A stretch of 64,000 bases of DNA from Streptomyces sp. NBC_00414 (lineage in GTDB: Bacteria > Actinomycetota > Actinomycetes > Streptomycetales > Streptomycetaceae): the NCBI RefSeq assembly GCF_036038375.1, contig NZ_CP107935.1:9052001-9116000 (forward strand), in the 5' to 3' direction. Below, one piece after another: positions 10,937 through 19,507 of the stretch (the first letter of the stretch is position 1; each line of letters opens with the position of its first letter). The notes beneath the pieces were generated by a model that saw only the letters and a program-made list of their open reading frames with translations, did no database searches and had not been told where the DNA came from. Position numbers and translations under genes: made by a program.

Positions 10937-13062
10937 CCACCACCACGACCGGGATCAGGGCGGTACAGGCCGTCGGCACCGCGCACACCCGTGTGGAGGG
11001 CCGGGACAAGGTCACCGGAGCGGCCCGCTACGCGGCCGAGATCCCCTTCACCGACCTGGCCCACGGCTGGCTCGTGCTGTCGACGGTCACCCGTGGCCGT
11101 GTCAGCTCGGTCGAGGACGGTCCGGTCCTGGAGATGCCGGGCGTGCTGGCAGTCCTGCACCACGGGAACGCCCCGCGGGTCGAGACCGACTACGTCGGCA
11201 TGCTCGGTATGCCGCCGGACCCGACCATCGCCGTCTTCCAGCACGACCGGGTGCCGCACGCGGGATGGCCGGTGGCGCTGGTCGTCGCCGAGACCTCCGA
11301 GCAGGCCAGGGAGGCCGCCGAGGCGCTGGTCGTGCACTACGAGGAGGAGGCGCACGACGTCACCTTCGCCAAAGAGCACCCGGACGCGTACTCGATCCCC
11401 GGCCCCGGCGGACCGGGGGTGACGGAGAAGGGCGACCTCGACGCCGAACTGGCCGCGTCCGCCGTCGTCCTGGACGCCGAGTACTCCACGCCGGAGGAGC
11501 ACCACAACTCGATGGAGCCCCACGCGGCGACCGCCCTGTGGGACGGAGGCCGGCTGGAGGTCGTGGACTCCAACCAGGGCACGATCTGGGTCGCGGCCGA
11601 ACTCGCGAGTCTCTTCTCCCTCGACCCGGCCTCGGTGCACGTGCGCTCCGAGCACGTCGGCGGCGGCTTCGGCAGCAAGGGCGTCCGCGCCCACCAGGTG
11701 GCCGCGGTGATGGCCGCGACCGTCCTGTCGCGCCCCGTCCGGGTCGTCATGACCCGCCGTCAGATGTTCTCGCTCGCCGGCTACCGCAGCCCCACGACCC
11801 AGCGGGTCCGGCTCGGCGCCGACGCCGACGGACGGCTGCGCGCGCTGGAGCACAGCTGCCTGAGCCTCACCTCGACCGTGTACGAGTTCATCGAGTCGGG
11901 CGCGGGCCCCGCGCGGGTCATGTACGACGCCCCCGCCCACCACACCGCCAACCGGGTCGTACGGCTCGATGTGCCGAGTCCGACGTTCATGCGCGCTCCC
12001 GGCGAGGCGCCCGGATCGTTCGCGCTGGAGTCGGCGCTCGACGAGCTCGCCGAGAAGACCGGCATCGACCCGATCGAGCTGCGCGTGCGCAACGAGCCCG
12101 CGGCGGGTCCGGTCTCCGGACTGCCGTTCAGCAGCCGCAACCTGCCCGCCTGCTTCCAGGAGGGTGCCCGCAGGTTCGGCTGGGCCGACCGGGACCCCCG
12201 TCCGGGCCTGCGCAGGGACGGACGCTGGCTGCTGGGCACCGGCACGGCGGCGGCCTCCTTCTTCGCGGGAGCGATGCCGTCCACCGCCGCCGCGACCGCC
12301 GAGGCCGACGGCACCTTCACCGTGCGGATCAACGCCGCGGACATCGGCACCGGGGCACGCACGGCGCTCACCCTGGTCGCCGCCGACGCGCTCCAGGTAC
12401 CGACCGACCGCGTGCGGGTGCACATCGGGGACAGCGACTTCGGCCCGGCGATGATCGCGGGTGGCTCGATGGGCACCCGGTCGTGGGCCTGGGCGGTCAC
12501 GGCCGCGGCCGACGAACTGCGGGAGCGGGTCGCCCTGAGCGACGGCATCCCGCCGGAGGGCATCACCGTACGGTCGGACACCACCGCCGCCATCGGAGCC
12601 CTTTCCCAGAAGGAACGGCACTCCTTCGGAGCACAGTTCGCCGAGGTCGCCGTCGACGTGACCACCGGAGAGGTGCGCGTACGCCGCATGCTCGGCATCT
12701 TCGCCGCCGGGCGCATCGTCAACCCGCTCACGGCCCGTGGCCAGTTCATCGGCGGAATGATCTGGGGCATCTCCATGGCCCTGCACGAGGAGGCGGTGCG
12801 GGACCAGAACACCGGCGCCCTCTACGGCGGCGACCTCGCGGGCTATCACGTGGCCAGCAACGCCGACGTACCGCTCATCGAGGCGGACTGGGTGGACGAC
12901 CCGGACCCGGACGACCCGGTCGGGATCAAGGGCATCGGCGAGATCGGCATCGTCGGGGCCGCGGCGGCGATCGCCAACGCCGTCTGGCACGCGACCGGCG
13001 TACGTCACCGCACCCTGCCGATCAGGCCGGACCGCGTGCTCACGGCAGGCCCGGATGCTTGA
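10933..13062 (+). CDS. Molybdenum hydroxylase, molybdopterin-binding subunit (YagR-like)
   Basis: A 709-residue catalytic subunit. GGGFGSKG near residue 242 is a molybdopterin contact loop, FMRAPGEAPG is the usual FxRxPG(E) segment, and GIKGIGEIGI near the C-terminus carries the catalytic-type glutamate. Together with the preceding 2Fe-2S and FAD proteins it forms a PaoABC/YagTSR-like trimer that would oxidise aromatic aldehydes or purine-like compounds. Substrate specificity cannot be assigned by eye. The start overlaps the FAD subunit stop by ATGA. Confidence 0.9.
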   Translation: MTTTTTGIRAVQAVGTAHTRVEGRDKVTGAARYAAEIPFTDLAHGWLVLSTVTRGRVSSVEDGPVLEMPGVLAVLHHGNAPRVETDYVGMLGMPPDPTIAVFQHDRVPHAGWPVALVVAETSEQAREAAEALVVHYEEEAHDVTFAKEHPDAYSIPGPGGPGVTEKGDLDAELAASAVVLDAEYSTPEEHHNSMEPHAATALWDGGRLEVVDSNQGTIWVAAELASLFSLDPASVHVRSEHVGGGFGSKGVRAHQVAAVMAATVLSRPVRVVMTRRQMFSLAGYRSPTTQRVRLGADADGRLRALEHSCLSLTSTVYEFIESGAGPARVMYDAPAHHTANRVVRLDVPSPTFMRAPGEAPGSFALESALDELAEKTGIDPIELRVRNEPAAGPVSGLPFSSRNLPACFQEGARRFGWADRDPRPGLRRDGRWLLGTGTAAASFFAGAMPSTAAATAEADGTFTVRINAADIGTGARTALTLVAADALQVPTDRVRVHIGDSDFGPAMIAGGSMGTRSWAWAVTAAADELRERVALSDGIPPEGITVRSDTTAAIGALSQKERHSFGAQFAEVAVDVTTGEVRVRRMLGIFAAGRIVNPLTARGQFIGGMIWGISMALHEEAVRDQNTGALYGGDLAGYHVASNADVPLIEADWVDDPDPDDPVGIKGIGEIGIVGAAAAIANAVWHATGVRHRTLPIRPDRVLTAGPDA

Positions 13063-14209
13063 CATCGCCGACGAGCTGTCCCGCTGGGTCGAGGAGGGCC
13101 GCGAGTTCGCGGTGGCCACCGTGGTGGCCGTCGGCGGCAGCGCGCCGCGCGGTCCGGGCGCGGCCCTCGCGGTCGACAGCGAGGGCACGGTCATCGGCTC
13201 GGTCTCCGGCGGCTGCGTGGAAGGCGCGGTCTACGACCTGTGCGTGCAGGCGCTGCAGGACGGGGAGAGCGTCGTCGAGCGGTTCGGCTACAGCGACGAG
13301 GACGCCTTCGCGGTCGGCCTGACCTGCGGCGGGGTGCTCGACATCATGATCACCCCGGTCGGCGCGGAAGCACCTGCCCGTGAGGTGTTCCGTTCGGCCC
13401 TGTCGGCTGCCGCCTCGGGCGAACCCAGGGCCCTCGCCCGGGTCGTCCGGGGCCCGGCCGAACTCCTGGGCAAGGCCCTGCTGGTGCATCCCGACGGCTC
13501 GTACGAGGGGTCGTTCGACAGTGGTGCCACGGAGCTGGACCGGACGGCGGCGGCCGAGGCGCGGGCGATGCTGGACGGCGGACGCACCGGCACCCTCGAC
13601 CTCTCGGAGGACGGCACGAACTGTCCCGGCGGGCTCACCCTGCTCGTCGAGTCGAACGTGCCGCCGCCGCGGATGATCGTGTTCGGAGCGATCGACTTCG
13701 CGGCGGCGCTCGTCCGGGCCGGCAAGTTCCTCGGCTACCACGTGACGGTGTGCGACGCCCGTCCCGTGTTCGCCACCCGGGCCCGCTTCCCCGAGGCCGA
13801 CGACCTGGTCGTCGACTGGCCGCACCGCTATCTGCGGGGCACCGCCACCGACGGGCGCACGGTGCTGTGCGTGCTCACCCACGACGCCAAGTTCGACATC
13901 CCGCTGCTGGAGCAGGCCCTGCGGTTGCCGGTCGCGTTCGTCGGAGCGATGGGCTCGCGCCGCACCCACGCGGACCGTGACCGGCGACTGCGTGAAGTCG
14001 GTCTGACGGAGGCGGAGTTGGCGCGGCTGCGGTCGCCGATCGGCCTCGACCTCGGGGCCCGTACGCCCGAGGAGACGGCCCTGTCCATCGCCGCGGAGAT
14101 CGTCGCGGCCCGGCGCGGCGGAACGGGGGCTCCCCTCACGGGCTCAGGAACCCCAATCCACCGCGACGGGGTGCAACGGGACGCGACGAAGGCAGCGGAG
14201 GCCGCCTGA
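13055..14209 (+). CDS. xdhC: XdhC-family molybdenum cofactor insertion protein
   Basis: A 384-residue XdhC/CoxI protein: the N-terminal XdhC domain has VGGSAPRGPGA and SGGCVEGAVYD, and the C-terminal Rossmann-like domain has VFGAIDFAAAL and FVGAMGSRRTHADR. Such proteins sulfurate or deliver the molybdenum cofactor to the partner hydroxylase. It overlaps the catalytic subunit gene by 8 bp and is the last gene of this operon before a strong terminator. Confidence 0.92.
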   Translation: MLDIADELSRWVEEGREFAVATVVAVGGSAPRGPGAALAVDSEGTVIGSVSGGCVEGAVYDLCVQALQDGESVVERFGYSDEDAFAVGLTCGGVLDIMITPVGAEAPAREVFRSALSAAASGEPRALARVVRGPAELLGKALLVHPDGSYEGSFDSGATELDRTAAAEARAMLDGGRTGTLDLSEDGTNCPGGLTLLVESNVPPPRMIVFGAIDFAAALVRAGKFLGYHVTVCDARPVFATRARFPEADDLVVDWPHRYLRGTATDGRTVLCVLTHDAKFDIPLLEQALRLPVAFVGAMGSRRTHADRDRRLREVGLTEAELARLRSPIGLDLGARTPEETALSIAAEIVAARRGGTGAPLTGSGTPIHRDGVQRDATKAAEAA

Positions 14210-14225
14210 CGTTCCGAACGGCCCT

Positions 14226-14263
14226 GGCCGCCCCGCCCGCCGATCACGGCGGGCGGGGCGGCC
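14226..14263. terminator. Bidirectional hairpin between xdhC and the MIB operon
   Basis: A perfect 17-bp stem (GGCCGCCCCGCCCGCCG and its complement) closes an ATCA loop between two convergent transcription units. It lacks a clear U-run, as is common for streptomycete terminators. Confidence 0.8.
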
Positions 14264-14286
14264 GGCGTCAGCCCACCGGCCGTCCG

Positions 14287-15159
14287 TCAGACGCGGTCGG
14301 CCACGATGAGCAGGTACTGGAAACTGCCGTTCCGGTAGGCGTTCAGGAACGTTTCCTCGATGCCGGTGACCAGATGGCGGGCCTGCCGGCGCAGCTCCCA
14401 GTAGGGGATCGTGTCGGCGGTGAGATCCTGCACATGGACGGGTACGAGGCGATTGCGGGCCATCGCGCGGAAGTACTCCGAGCGCGGATGGATGTCGCAG
14501 ATGTAGTGCGCGTTGATGAGCGACACCTCACGGGAGGCCCGCCCGTAGGTGTCGTTGTAGCAGCCGGTGATCGTCACATAGCGGCCCCCGCGGCGCAGCA
14601 GACGGGCGTGCTCGGCGAAGAGCAGGTCCAACTCCACGTACATGGTGGACTCGTTGTTCCAGGAAGCCGCGTACGCGCCGGTGTCCAGCCCGGTGTCGAG
14701 CATGTTCCGGTGGTGGTAGCGCACCTGTTGGTCGATGCTCCGCTTGCGGGCCTGTTCGTTGGCGAAGTCGGCCTGTTTCCTGGAGAGCGTCACACCGTCG
14801 GCGTGGCAGCCGTATCGCAGATGGGCCACCACGCTGCCGCCGCCGCGCCCGCAGCCGGCGTCGAAGACACGGTCGGCGGGGGAGAGGTCGCCCAGCTGGG
14901 AGGCGAGCAGATCGGCCTGGGCCTGTTCCAGCCGGTGCAGTTCGGCGGTGACCCTGTCAGGGTCCGAGCCGGAGCCCTGGTCGAGCACGGACCGGTCGAC
15001 GGCTCCGATGCCGTAGTGATGGTGATAGAGGTCGTCGAGCTTCCCCAGTTCGAGGTTGACCGGGTTCTCCTCGGCGTTCCAGTAGTCCGCGACGCGGCTC
15101 TGGTACGTGGACTGACTCGGCACCGGTGCTGTCGTGGTCTCGGCGTCGGCGATGGTCAA
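14287..15159 (-). CDS. Geranyl diphosphate 2-C-methyltransferase
   Basis: A 290-residue SAM-dependent methyltransferase that makes 2-methylgeranyl diphosphate, the precursor of 2-methylisoborneol. The SAM motif VFDAGCGRGGGS is at about residues 98-109. Family blocks NLELGKLDDLYHHHYGIG, ASWNNESTMYVEL, GGRYVTITGC and the C-terminal SFQYLLIVADRV match known streptomycete enzymes. The TTG at 15159 is preferred because GAGGAG lies seven bases before it. A GTG at 15210 overlaps the synthase stop and would add 17 residues but has no ribosome site. Last gene of the shell-synthase-methyltransferase operon. Confidence 0.93.
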   Translation of the reverse strand: MTIADAETTTAPVPSQSTYQSRVADYWNAEENPVNLELGKLDDLYHHHYGIGAVDRSVLDQGSGSDPDRVTAELHRLEQAQADLLASQLGDLSPADRVFDAGCGRGGGSVVAHLRYGCHADGVTLSRKQADFANEQARKRSIDQQVRYHHRNMLDTGLDTGAYAASWNNESTMYVELDLLFAEHARLLRRGGRYVTITGCYNDTYGRASREVSLINAHYICDIHPRSEYFRAMARNRLVPVHVQDLTADTIPYWELRRQARHLVTGIEETFLNAYRNGSFQYLLIVADRV

Positions 15160-15206
15160 GTGTGCACTCCTCGTGGCGCGATGGTGGTGGGCCGGGACAG
15201 CCGTCG

Positions 15207-16265
15207 TCACCAGTAGTTGGGCAGGTGGTAGCGGTGGGAGTTGGTCGAGTGCCATTCGTGGTTTCCGGACACCCACGAGGCCAGGCCCTCGGCGTAGCGC
15301 GCGACAAGGGGTGAGGTGGCGGACAGGGCCGCCGATTCCTCCTCGAACGCTTCCATGATTCTGTTGTGGATCTCGACGGCCTCCAGATAGGCGGCCTTCA
15401 GCCCGCACCGCTCGTTGGCGGCGATGACCTGGGGCAGGTTCAGATGGGTGGGGTCGGAGGCCAGTTCCTTGGTGAAGGAGTACAGGTCGTTGACGATCGT
15501 GGTGGCGTTGCACGCGAGCGCCGTGATCCGCTGGATCTCGGGCCGGGCGTACAGGGCTTCGGGCAGTTCGTAGCCGTCCACCGCGTCCACGATCGACAGA
15601 CAGGGCCGGAAGTTGTTGAACTGCCGCATCACCAGGTACTCCCAGACCCGCGGCACGTACCGGATCTCGGACCAGGCGGCCTCCGCGAGATAGCCCATGT
15701 GCAGCCGGGCCAGGTCGTGCACGATCCGGTCGGTCTGGCTGGGCGTGGCGAGCTCGCCGTAGTCCCGCAAGGCGTGGTGGTACGAGCGCAGCGGGCCGTC
15801 GGCGTCCATGCCGCGGCGCCACTCCTCCTCCAGCTCGGGAGTGCCGTGGTACGGATCGAGGGCGGACTGGGCCATGATCAGCCGCCCGCCCAGCCCGCGT
15901 GAGGCGCCGCCCCTGCCCTCGACCTCCTCGCAGTAGCAGTCGTCGACGACGTTCTCGGCGAGCAGCAGTTTCCCGGCCGCCGTGAGGTGGTCGAGGCTGA
16001 TCGCGCCGGGGTGCTGGAGCACGACCGCCCGGCCGCACTGGAACCCCGCGAAGTCCCCCGTCCAGCTCTGCGGGAACAGGTCCAGCGAACGGGCCCAGGC
16101 CTCCAGCCTGCCGTCGATCTCCGCGGCCTTCTCCGGGTCCGCCGGCACGGCGGGCCGGTACCGCAGCCCGGGCACCGCGCCGCCCCGGCGGCTCGTGGTG
16201 GCGCGGGCGAGATTCGGCGGCCCGGGCAGCCGCGGCGCCGGACCGGACACGGGCGGGGCGCTCAC
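15207..16265 (-). CDS. 2-methylisoborneol synthase
   Basis: A 352-residue class I terpene cyclase converting 2-methylgeranyl diphosphate to the earthy odorant 2-MIB. The first metal motif is VDDCYCEE (107-114), as in MIB synthases; the NSE motif is NDLYSFTKE (259-267); HRY (344-346) is the C-terminal diphosphate-sensing pair; and the ending HLPNYW is typical. The GTG start overlaps the encapsulin stop (GTGA), giving tight coupling to the shell gene. The proline-rich, disordered N-terminal tail, thought to load the enzyme into the shell, is only about 30 residues; better-known homologues have roughly 100. The reading frame continues upstream only as an overlap of the shell gene. Confidence 0.93.
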   Translation of the reverse strand: MSAPPVSGPAPRLPGPPNLARATTSRRGGAVPGLRYRPAVPADPEKAAEIDGRLEAWARSLDLFPQSWTGDFAGFQCGRAVVLQHPGAISLDHLTAAGKLLLAENVVDDCYCEEVEGRGGASRGLGGRLIMAQSALDPYHGTPELEEEWRRGMDADGPLRSYHHALRDYGELATPSQTDRIVHDLARLHMGYLAEAAWSEIRYVPRVWEYLVMRQFNNFRPCLSIVDAVDGYELPEALYARPEIQRITALACNATTIVNDLYSFTKELASDPTHLNLPQVIAANERCGLKAAYLEAVEIHNRIMEAFEEESAALSATSPLVARYAEGLASWVSGNHEWHSTNSHRYHLPNYW

Positions 16266-17692
16266 TCCGCGGTCCGCCCGACCTGGACGTTCTCCAGGAT
16301 TCCCGCCGCGTCGGGAACGAGGATCGCCATCGAGTAGTAGGCGGTGACCAGGTAGTTCATGATCGCGGTGGTGTCGATGTTCATGAACCGCACGTTGAGC
16401 CCCGGCTGGTACTCCTCGGGAATGCCGGTCTGGTACAGGCCCACGACGCCCTGGTCGGCCTCGCCGGTGCGCAGCGCGATGACGCTGCTGGTGTGCTGCG
16501 GGCTGATCGGGATCTTGCCGCAGGGCAGGAACGGCACCCCGCGCCACGCGGGCACCTCGTGGCCTTCGACGGTGGTCGTGCCGGGGACGAGACCACGTCG
16601 GTTGCACTGCCTGAAGAAGGCGGCGATCGTCTTCGGGTGGGCCAGGAACACGCGGGTCTTGCGGCGCATCGACAGCAGTTCGTCGAGGTCGTCGGGTGTC
16701 GGCGGGCCGGAGAACGTGCTGACGCGCTGGGCGTTGTCGATGTTGTGCAGCAGTCCGAACTCGCGGTTGTTGACCAGCTCCCACTCCTGGCGTTCGCGGA
16801 TCTCCTCGATGGCCAGGCGCAGTTGCTGCTCGGTCTGGTTCATCGGGCTGTTGTAGAGGTCCGCGACCCGGGTGTGGACGCGCAGGACCGTCTGGGTGAG
16901 CGACAGCTCGTACTCGCGCGGGGCGAGGTCGTAGTCGACGAAGCCGCCGGAGAGGGTCGGTTCGCCCACGTGCCCCGCCTGCATGGGGACGTCGGCCTCG
17001 CCCTTGCGGTTCATGGGCTTGCTCTGTCGCTCCGCGAACGCGGCCAGCTGCGCGGCGAGGGACGGCGTGCGTTCCACGAACTGTTCGAGGCTGTCCCAGT
17101 TGAGGGTCAGCACCACGCCCGCGGTGTCGGCCCGTACCGAGTTGTGCCAGCGCGGATCCTCCTGGCCGATGGCCTCGTCACCCAGCTGGTCGCCGTCCGT
17201 GACGACCCCGGTGACCTCCTCCTCGCCGTACTTTCCGGGGGTGTAGCGGGTGAACCTGCCGTGGACGACGAGATAGGCCTCCGTCACGGGCTGTCCGGCG
17301 TCGAAGAGGACCTGGCCGGCGCGCACCTCCCGCACCCGGAAGCGTGCGGCGATCTCCCGCAGGGCCGCCGTGTCGGAGTAGCCGCGCAGGGCGGGCAGCT
17401 CGGTGAGGGTCTCGGGGATGACCTTGATGTCGTCCGCGCCGTTCTGGTCGAACTGCACCCGGCCCCGGCCCACGCGGAGCTGCAGTCGCCGGTTGACCCG
17501 GTAGGTGCCGCCCTTGACGTCCACCCACGGCAGCATCTTGAGCAGCCAGCGCGAGGTGATGGCCTGCATCTGCGGTTCGGACTTGGTGGTCGTCGCGAGC
17601 TGACGCGCGGCCCGGGTGCCGAGGCTGGTGAACCGCGGCTCGTCGCCGGGAGGGCCGGCGGCGCTGTCGGGGGGACTTTCCGGGGCAGTCAC
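16262..17692 (-). CDS. Family 2B encapsulin shell protein with cNMP-binding-like domain (EshA-like)
   Basis: A 476-residue EshA/SrpI-type protein. Layout: a flexible N-terminus (1-40); an HK97-fold shell segment starting TSRWLLKMLPWVDVKGGTYRVNRR; an inserted cyclic-nucleotide-binding-like domain at about 100-215 (GQPVTEAYLVVHGRFTRY, GDQLGDEAIG); then shell elements (EYELSLTQTVLRVHTRVADLY, RKTRVFLAHPKTIAAFF) to the C-terminus. The CNB phosphate cassette is degenerate (LGDEA for FGE). Older annotations call it a cNMP-binding regulator; family 2B encapsulins are now known to form nanocompartments around MIB synthase. GTG start four bases after GGAGG. First gene of the operon. Confidence 0.9.
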   Translation of the reverse strand: MTAPESPPDSAAGPPGDEPRFTSLGTRAARQLATTTKSEPQMQAITSRWLLKMLPWVDVKGGTYRVNRRLQLRVGRGRVQFDQNGADDIKVIPETLTELPALRGYSDTAALREIAARFRVREVRAGQVLFDAGQPVTEAYLVVHGRFTRYTPGKYGEEEVTGVVTDGDQLGDEAIGQEDPRWHNSVRADTAGVVLTLNWDSLEQFVERTPSLAAQLAAFAERQSKPMNRKGEADVPMQAGHVGEPTLSGGFVDYDLAPREYELSLTQTVLRVHTRVADLYNSPMNQTEQQLRLAIEEIRERQEWELVNNREFGLLHNIDNAQRVSTFSGPPTPDDLDELLSMRRKTRVFLAHPKTIAAFFRQCNRRGLVPGTTTVEGHEVPAWRGVPFLPCGKIPISPQHTSSVIALRTGEADQGVVGLYQTGIPEEYQPGLNVRFMNIDTTAIMNYLVTAYYSMAILVPDAAGILENVQVGRTAE

Positions 17693-18085
17693 ATGTCCTC
17701 CGAATACGTCATGCGAGTACGTGATCCCAATGCGTGAGCGGTCGTAGAGGTGATGCGCGGGAGCGTGAACGGGCGGGGCGGCGGCCGAGTGGTGAGGCCG
17801 GCTGGACACTGCGTGCCGCCTGTAAAGCCAAACAGCCACGGGTGGCGGCCGGGAACAGCGTGAAAGGGGCGTGTTCGCGCCTCGGAAGGTGCGGATCAGC
17901 CGCACGGGGCGGCGCGAAGGCGACCCTGTGCTCCCACGCCGGTCGAAAGCCTCGCGCGACCGGCGCGGAAGGCGCGCGAGCGGCTCGGTCGCGGAATCCG
18001 TATGACCCTGTTTCACCCTTGAGGGCCGTTTCGGGACGGACGGGGCGCCCCACCCGCCGGGCGCGCCGTTGATCGGGCCCGGGTC

Positions 18086-18114
18086 TTGCCCGGTCGGCAG
18101 AAAGGCGTCACACT
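18086..18114 (+). promoter_or_regulatory. Possible paa promoter
   Basis: TTGCCC at 18086-18091 and CACACT at 18109-18114 are 17 bp apart and lie just before the inverted repeat upstream of paaA. The match to a sigma-70-like consensus is partial. Confidence 0.35.
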
Positions 18115-18117
18115 GAT

Positions 18118-18135
18118 ACCGAACGAATGGTCGGT
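18118..18135. promoter_or_regulatory. PaaR-type operator upstream of paaA
   Basis: ACCGAACGAATGGTCGGT is an inverted repeat (ACCGA(A)C / GGTCGGT) of the TetR/PaaR class, placed where it would cover the transcription start of paaA. PaaR releases such sites when phenylacetyl-CoA binds. No PaaR gene is in the window next to it. Confidence 0.65.
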
Positions 18136-18151
18136 AGGGAAGCTGGTATCG

Positions 18152-19156
18152 ATGACCACGACACACTCCGCCGAGACGGCCCTCCCGGAGCAGTTGTTGC
18201 AGGAGCACTTCGACGCGACGATCGCGCGGGACCAGCGGATCGAGCCCCGCGACTGGATGCCCGACGGCTATCGCAGGACACTCGTCCGGCAGATCGCGCA
18301 GCACGCGCACTCGGAGATCATCGGAATGCAGCCCGAGGGCGAGTGGATCACCCGCGCCCCGTCGCTGCGCCGCAAGGCCATCCTGTTCGCCAAGGTCCAG
18401 GACGAGGCCGGGCACGGCCTGTATCTGTACTCGGCCGCCGAGACGCTGGGCGCCGACCGCGCGGACCTGACCGAGCGGCTGATCGAGGGGCGCCAGAAGT
18501 ACTCGTCGATCTTCAACTACCCGACTCCGACGTTCGCCGACGTCGGCGTGATCGGCTGGTTCGTGGACGGCGCGGCGATCTGCAACCAGGTCCCGCTGTG
18601 CAGGAGTTCGTACGGGCCCTACGCGCGGGCGATGGTGCGGATCTGCAAGGAGGAATCGTTCCACCAGCGGCAGGGCTACGAACTGCTGCTGACGATGATG
18701 CGCGGCACCGAGGCGCAGCGTGCCATGGTCCAGGAGTCGGTGGACCGCTGGTGGTGGCCCTCGCTCATGATGTTCGGCCCGCCCGACGGCGACTCGCCCA
18801 ACTCGGCGGCCTCGATGGCCTGGAAGATCAAGCGGCACACCAACGACGAACTGCGTCAGCGGTTCGTCGACATGACCGTCCCGCAGGCCGAGAAGCTGGG
18901 TGTGACCCTCCCGGACCCGGAGCTGCGCTGGAACGCGGAGCGCGGCCGCAACGACTTCGGCACCCCCGACTGGTCCGAGCTCAAGCGGGTCATCGGCGGC
19001 GACGGACCGTGCAACGCGGAGCGGGTGGAGCGGCGCAGGTCCGCCCACGAGGACGGCGCCTGGGTGCGGGAGGCGGCCACCGCCCACGCGGCCAAGCAGG
19101 CGCGGCGCGCGCGTGAACGTGATCGTGATGATGAACGTGAAGGAGCGGTGGCATGA
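18152..19156 (+). CDS. paaA: 1,2-phenylacetyl-CoA epoxidase, catalytic subunit PaaA
   Basis: A 334-residue diiron monooxygenase that epoxidises the ring of phenylacetyl-CoA, the committed step of aerobic phenylacetate breakdown. Iron ligands are visible in DEAGHG (E85, H88) and KEESFHQRQ near residue 168. Further family blocks are QKYSSIFNYPTPTFADVGVIGW and SMAWKIKRHTNDELRQRF. The ATG at 18152 follows the operator; an upstream in-frame ATG at 18086 would lie in the promoter. It overlaps paaB by ATGA. The acidic/arginine-rich C-terminus (RARERDRDDER) is a disordered tail. Confidence 0.95.
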   Translation: MTTTHSAETALPEQLLQEHFDATIARDQRIEPRDWMPDGYRRTLVRQIAQHAHSEIIGMQPEGEWITRAPSLRRKAILFAKVQDEAGHGLYLYSAAETLGADRADLTERLIEGRQKYSSIFNYPTPTFADVGVIGWFVDGAAICNQVPLCRSSYGPYARAMVRICKEESFHQRQGYELLLTMMRGTEAQRAMVQESVDRWWWPSLMMFGPPDGDSPNSAASMAWKIKRHTNDELRQRFVDMTVPQAEKLGVTLPDPELRWNAERGRNDFGTPDWSELKRVIGGDGPCNAERVERRRSAHEDGAWVREAATAHAAKQARRARERDRDDEREGAVA

Positions 19157-19497
19157 GCGACACCACCCCGGGCCCCGCATCGGGCGCCACCCCGGACACC
19201 GCTTCGGCCGCAGGCAGGGGCGACTGGCCGCTGTACGAGGTCTTCGTGCGCGGCAAGCGCGGGCTGAACCACGTCCATGTGGGCTCCCTGCACGCCGCCG
19301 ACGACACGATGGCCCTCACCCACGCGCGCGACCTCTACACCCGCCGCAACGAGGGCGTCTCGATCTGGGTGGTGCGCTCCGAGCACATCGCCGCGTCCAC
19401 CCGCGACGAGAAGGACCCGTTCTTCGCGCCGAGCGCCGACAAGGTCTACCGCCACCCGACCTTCTACGACATCCCCGACGACGTCCCGCACATCTGA
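19153..19497 (+). CDS. paaB: 1,2-phenylacetyl-CoA epoxidase, PaaB
   Basis: A 114-residue bridging subunit of the epoxidase. The conserved core WPLYEVFVRGKRGLNHVHVGSLHA is preceded by a ~24-residue Gly/Ala/Thr-rich extension, and DPFFAPSADKVYRHPTFYDIP closes the protein. It overlaps paaA by 4 bp; paaC begins 10 bp after its stop. Confidence 0.95.
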   Translation: MSDTTPGPASGATPDTASAAGRGDWPLYEVFVRGKRGLNHVHVGSLHAADDTMALTHARDLYTRRNEGVSIWVVRSEHIAASTRDEKDPFFAPSADKVYRHPTFYDIPDDVPHI

Positions 19498-19507
19498 GGA
19501 GCAGGGC

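Larger units (their letters stand above)
17693..18151. other. 459-bp divergent intergenic region, encapsulin/paaA
   Basis: It holds the unassigned promoter of the MIB operon on the left and the paa promoter/operator on the right. I see no credible gene: candidate frames here are short, arginine-rich and lack ribosome sites. Confidence 0.6.

Noticed and set aside
10624..13194. 856-residue antisense frame across the molybdopterin subunit
   Set aside because: Shadow of a clear molybdenum hydroxylase gene; composition is Arg/Gly/Val only.
15160..15210. GTG at 15210 as the methyltransferase start
   Set aside because: It overlaps the synthase stop as GTGA but has no ribosome site, whereas the TTG at 15159 has GAGGAG seven bases upstream; kept only as an alternative.
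17734..18072. Possible small gene in the encapsulin/paaA gap
   Set aside because: Arg/Ala-rich 112-residue frame without a ribosome site; it occupies the promoter region of both operons.
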